Of a stretch of 64,000 nt of DNA, positions 62,301 to 64,000 are shown piece by piece. The position numbers were made by a program, and so were the translations under genes. The first letter of the stretch is position 1; the number at the start of each line of letters is the position of its first letter. The DNA lies in the NCBI GenBank assembly GCA_031421935.1, contig JANOPQ010000185.1, forward strand, positions 1-64,000, given 5' to 3'. The notes below the pieces were generated by a model. The model was not told the DNA's origin. It did no database searches and was given only the letters and a program-made list of their open reading frames with translations. This stretch comes from JAJTFW01 sp031421935 (GTDB lineage Bacteria; Bacteroidota; Bacteroidia; AKYH767-A; OLB10).

Positions 62301-62445
62301 TTTTGTACTAGCTGTTAATATCAGAGATATTTTAAATGAACCCGTAACACGAGAGTATGATAATGATAGTTCTCTTGGTAAGAAAAATTACGATAGCTTT
62401 CGTTGGGGAACAAATTATAATTTAGGATTAACCTATCGACTCTAA
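59356..62445 (+). CDS. TonB-dependent outer-membrane receptor
   Basis: A 1029-residue receptor. A signal (ending AKSQ) is followed by a carboxypeptidase-regulatory-like domain (IRGKITDANGETLIGVTVVE, about 24-110), the plug (about 130-245, with ITVRGIGDRYVRTTINGATI) and a 22-strand-type barrel ending GTNYNLGLTYRL. It should import a ligand with energy from TonB. No SusD-type lipoprotein follows; instead it lies between paralogues 3 and 4 of the GLE family (52 and 11 bases away), which may bind or present its ligand. The start is ATG 59356 or the next codon, 59359. Confidence 0.92.
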   Translation: MMNVLYRLLIVIGFLFLFVNSAKSQGVIRGKITDANGETLIGVTVVEKANPSNGQVSDLDGNYSIKIVNSEPVVLLITYVGFTTIEQTFQLANNEIKLQNFVLKSAATEVKEVEIEAKAIKAADYYMENMKKKSATTIDYVSSETMRKTGDNNVSNAIARITGVSTSSAGFITVRGIGDRYVRTTINGATIPTLDPFTSNIKLDFIPANLVDNIIITKTASPDLPGNWAGAYISVETKDYPEKLSITVESQIGYNSQSTFKNVLTTDGSATDWLGYDDGFRDRDHNHVQYINRPTQYQELCALGLKDYFAGLGVTTSWDQGTEAGNNYFKLGLIQLGLLGAAEINDPVAYNNALSLYAANYELQAFDKVNESLPVYGKSFPNNWIPFKKKAPLNFSQSFGIGNQINIGKNDVIGFLFGLKYNSSVSYDPSASGTRIEKRGAEEQTLYTSSQNLSREANGWSALMNLAYKFNPNNSVSFLFMPNLNGTNNTREIYQNDLIDFPGLSSTVYDQYYEERKQYIYQAKSENYFPKLKTKVELNASYADGNSDVPDFKTWNVLDLNGQLLSGIGGNSRFFRYLDENVLDTRANILFPINEKPGLNRDFSFGASRVWQERDFQQYSYSLGATDSSGNIQSASYFIPNNDLDAFLDPSEFDIESYFFQGIPKRRAKKFYFDDPNPANHTIGNSEVLAAFAMLDYSLNFRWRASVGLRVEKAKLFADVYEYDQKGYGVNDFRRRFETDIFLPNPGNFNLTKYLPSLNVIYKLKEEEKVAMNLRANYSRTTAYPSIREITETNVYDFELRTFVFGNSNLREVDIDNFDVRWETFYKSGTSISLSGFYKDFANHIELVNSVGGYSWQNVDNSFVAGIEIEGKKNLTKQFEVRANIAVINSETNFNYRTVNVVNGIRTEVPGELIKRKMFGQSPYVVNAIVSYRLEKSKILITASYNIQGKKLVIASDELAPAVYELPRNVLDMKITKELGKHFVLAVNIRDILNEPVTREYDNDSSLGKKNYDSFRWGTNYNLGLTYRL

Positions 62446-62456
62446 TTCGCTAGAAT

Positions 62457-63821
62457 ATGAAAACATATACTATTACTAAAATTCTAATTTGCTTCTTCCT
62501 TTTTATGGTAGGGATGTTGTCAAGTCATGTTGCTACCTCTCAAATTGCAGGATTGCAAGTGGAAACTTATTATATCGCTGATGCAAATGATGCGACCGAC
62601 ACCACGGGTGGCCGATCACTTTCTGTAGGTGAAAAGACATTTCGTATTTATGTTGAATTGATGCCAGGTTCAAGAGTGAAAAAAGTGTACGGAGATGTTT
62701 ATCACCCATTAACTATATCAAGTACGTATCCCTTTTATAATAATATTGATCGACCTGCTAGCGTTTTTGGATATCAAATAAAGTCATCTTGGATCTCAGA
62801 TAATCCAACGCTGGCGTTGGATAGTTGGTTAACAATTGGAATGGCTACTACCACACAGAAAGGGGTATTGAAATCTTTAGATCCCGATGGTGATGATATT
62901 GCAGGTTTGAATAATACAGGTGGAACGGCTTTGATTACTTCAGGACTTTTAGCGAATACAGACCCCTTAATTGGAATTCCTTTAACTACAGCAGATGGGT
63001 TAGTTCCAAATAATTTCGCATTAGGGCAATGGACTGATGTCGGGTTTAAAGATTTGAGTGGAAATGATACTACTGTTTTTGGACCTATCGCTATAGGAAA
63101 TAATCTTACATGTAATAATTGCGCTATTCAACAAAATAATGCTCTAAGCGGTCCAACCGTTGACTCCACGAAGGTCCTCATCGCTCAGCTAACTACTTTT
63201 GGCGAACTCTCATTTCAAATAAATTTAACTATTGAAGAGTTAGATAGTTTAGGAAATTATTCATTGGTTAATTATGTTGCAACTGATGATACGCTTTTAT
63301 CAGGTGAACAAGTAAGTCCATTTTTACAATACCCTCAGGCTTGTGGTTGTAGAGATACTCGGTATTTGGAATATGGTGCCAATTATGGTTGTGATAATAT
63401 GGATTCTTGTAAAACACTAATTGTTTTTGGTTGTACAGATACTATGGCTTGTAATTATGATCCAAGCGTTAATTTTAATATAAGCACTTTATGCTGTTAT
63501 CCTGGTAAATGTAATGATAGAGATATAAGTCTTGTTTGTCCCGAATTAAATGGAGGTAGATTTGCAAAATCTACAGTGAATGTATTTCCTAATCCAGCCG
63601 CAGATCAGATTTCGATTGAAGTATATTCAAAGAGTGTGGGTGATGCATCAGTGAAATTCTTAGATGTGATGGGAAAGGTAATTCAAGATTTCTCGTTCAC
63701 ATTAGATAGTGAGATTACGAAGAGAAATATCGATATTTCTTTTTTAAGGGATGGGGTGTACTTTATTTTAGTTTCTCATCATGATAAATCAGAATCGAAA
63801 CGTATTGTAAAAATAAAATAA
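62457..63821 (+). CDS. Secreted paralogue 4: divergent GLE family member with Cys-rich insert and T9SS domain
   Basis: A 454-residue exported protein, signal ending VATSQ. The shared domain is recognisable but diverged (AGLQVETYYIAD, GEKTFRIYVELMPGS, LALDSWLTIGMAT, GIPLTTADGLV, LIAQLTTFGELSFQIN) and carries insertions. After it comes a Cys-rich segment (about 300-365) with GCTDTMACNYDPSVNF, a motif I know from marine Bacteroidota surface proteins, followed by a type A T9SS sorting domain (VNVFPNPAADQI ... RIVKIK). It begins 11 bases after the receptor gene, so the two are co-transcribed. Confidence 0.85.
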   Translation: MKTYTITKILICFFLFMVGMLSSHVATSQIAGLQVETYYIADANDATDTTGGRSLSVGEKTFRIYVELMPGSRVKKVYGDVYHPLTISSTYPFYNNIDRPASVFGYQIKSSWISDNPTLALDSWLTIGMATTTQKGVLKSLDPDGDDIAGLNNTGGTALITSGLLANTDPLIGIPLTTADGLVPNNFALGQWTDVGFKDLSGNDTTVFGPIAIGNNLTCNNCAIQQNNALSGPTVDSTKVLIAQLTTFGELSFQINLTIEELDSLGNYSLVNYVATDDTLLSGEQVSPFLQYPQACGCRDTRYLEYGANYGCDNMDSCKTLIVFGCTDTMACNYDPSVNFNISTLCCYPGKCNDRDISLVCPELNGGRFAKSTVNVFPNPAADQISIEVYSKSVGDASVKFLDVMGKVIQDFSFTLDSEITKRNIDISFLRDGVYFILVSHHDKSESKRIVKIK

Positions 63822-63822
63822 G

Positions 63823-64000
63823 ATGGAATTTATATTTTCTGGAATTAAACATTTTATGATATTGATTATGGTTATTGTAAAAGAATCCCTGCAAGCAATA
63901 GGAAATTATTATAAGTCAAGCTTGCCTTTACTTTTTATTTGTTTTTTCTTTTTTGTCACATCTTGTGATGATAAGGAAGAAATGGAAGTTCCTGTTGAAG
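63823..64000 (+). CDS. Partial lipoprotein at the right edge
   Basis: An ATG one base after the paralogue 4 stop opens a frame that reaches the window edge with no stop (59 codons). The N-terminal part has a hydrophobic stretch ending in the lipobox FVTSC at Cys48, then DDKEEMEVPVE. The n-region is unusually long for a lipoprotein; internal Met residues at 12 and 16 could be the true start. An acidic stretch after the Cys is typical of surface lipoproteins in Bacteroidota. The position after the receptor and paralogue 4 suggests it is part of the same unit. Confidence 0.6.
   Translation, partial: MEFIFSGIKHFMILIMVIVKESLQAIGNYYKSSLPLLFICFFFFVTSCDDKEEMEVPVE

Noticed and set aside
59356..62445. 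SusC/SusD-type polysaccharide utilisation locus
   Set aside because: The receptor has no SusD-like neighbour and no degradative enzymes beside it; the adjacent proteins belong to an unrelated family.

Overview
The window is an AT-rich chromosomal stretch from a Bacteroidota member, most likely a free-living Flavobacteriales/Chitinophagales-type bacterium. The case rests on type IX secretion (T9SS) sorting domains of type A and type B, a PKD-repeat gliding-type giant protein, DUF5777 and DUF4270 proteins, the GT5-domain/DUF4270/glmS gene order, and many copies of the Bacteroidota -7 promoter box TAnnTTTG just upstream of genes. No transposase, phage, integrase, tRNA, rRNA or CRISPR array was found.

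Layout. 1-0.7 kb: a gene fragment at the left edge and a cluster of perfect hairpins. 0.7-5.3 kb: long PurF-type amidophosphoribosyltransferase, two cytochrome-c-like lipoproteins with a DUF5777 barrel, and a HigBA toxin-antitoxin pair with a palindromic operator. 5.4-22.9 kb: parts of the kynurenine/3-hydroxyanthranilate catabolic route (ACMSD, an ALDH8-type aminomuconate semialdehyde dehydrogenase, 3-hydroxyanthranilate dioxygenase, an SDR without its catalytic Tyr/Lys and an ALDH7), interleaved with a GxxExxY protein, a helicase, a 1461-residue PKD/T9SS-B surface protein, a LacX-type epimerase, a secreted nuclease-like protein and a DUF4258 protein. 23-31.6 kb: flippase-like membrane protein + ScpA, two secreted proteins, RseP + Dxr, and a membrane DnaJ protein. 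32-36.3 kb: fasciclin, a four-CHRD T9SS protein, a small membrane protein and a group III truncated haemoglobin. 36.6-44.6 kb: the bactofilin-AtpZ-membrane protein trio that normally precedes the ATP synthase operon (not present here), DusB, a CPBP protease, and the GT5-DUF4270-GlmS block.

44.6-54.1 kb is a surface polysaccharide locus on the minus strand: Wzx-like flippase, four consecutive different sulfotransferases, Wzy-like polymerase, a GH5 lipoprotein and a GT4 glycosyltransferase, with a methyltransferase facing it. It is tightly spaced and reads like a pathway for a multiply sulfated exported glycan.

54.7 kb to the right edge is a plus-strand cluster of four secreted paralogues that share an unrecognised domain of about 250 residues starting right after the signal peptide, a TonB-dependent receptor placed between them, and a truncated lipoprotein at the edge. 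This is my best candidate for an undescribed system.

Intergenic DNA is rich in structured repeats: perfect hairpins, exchangeable palindromes with a shared arm, several different short-word repeats just past stop codons, a 78-bp tandem duplication, and two diverged direct duplications.
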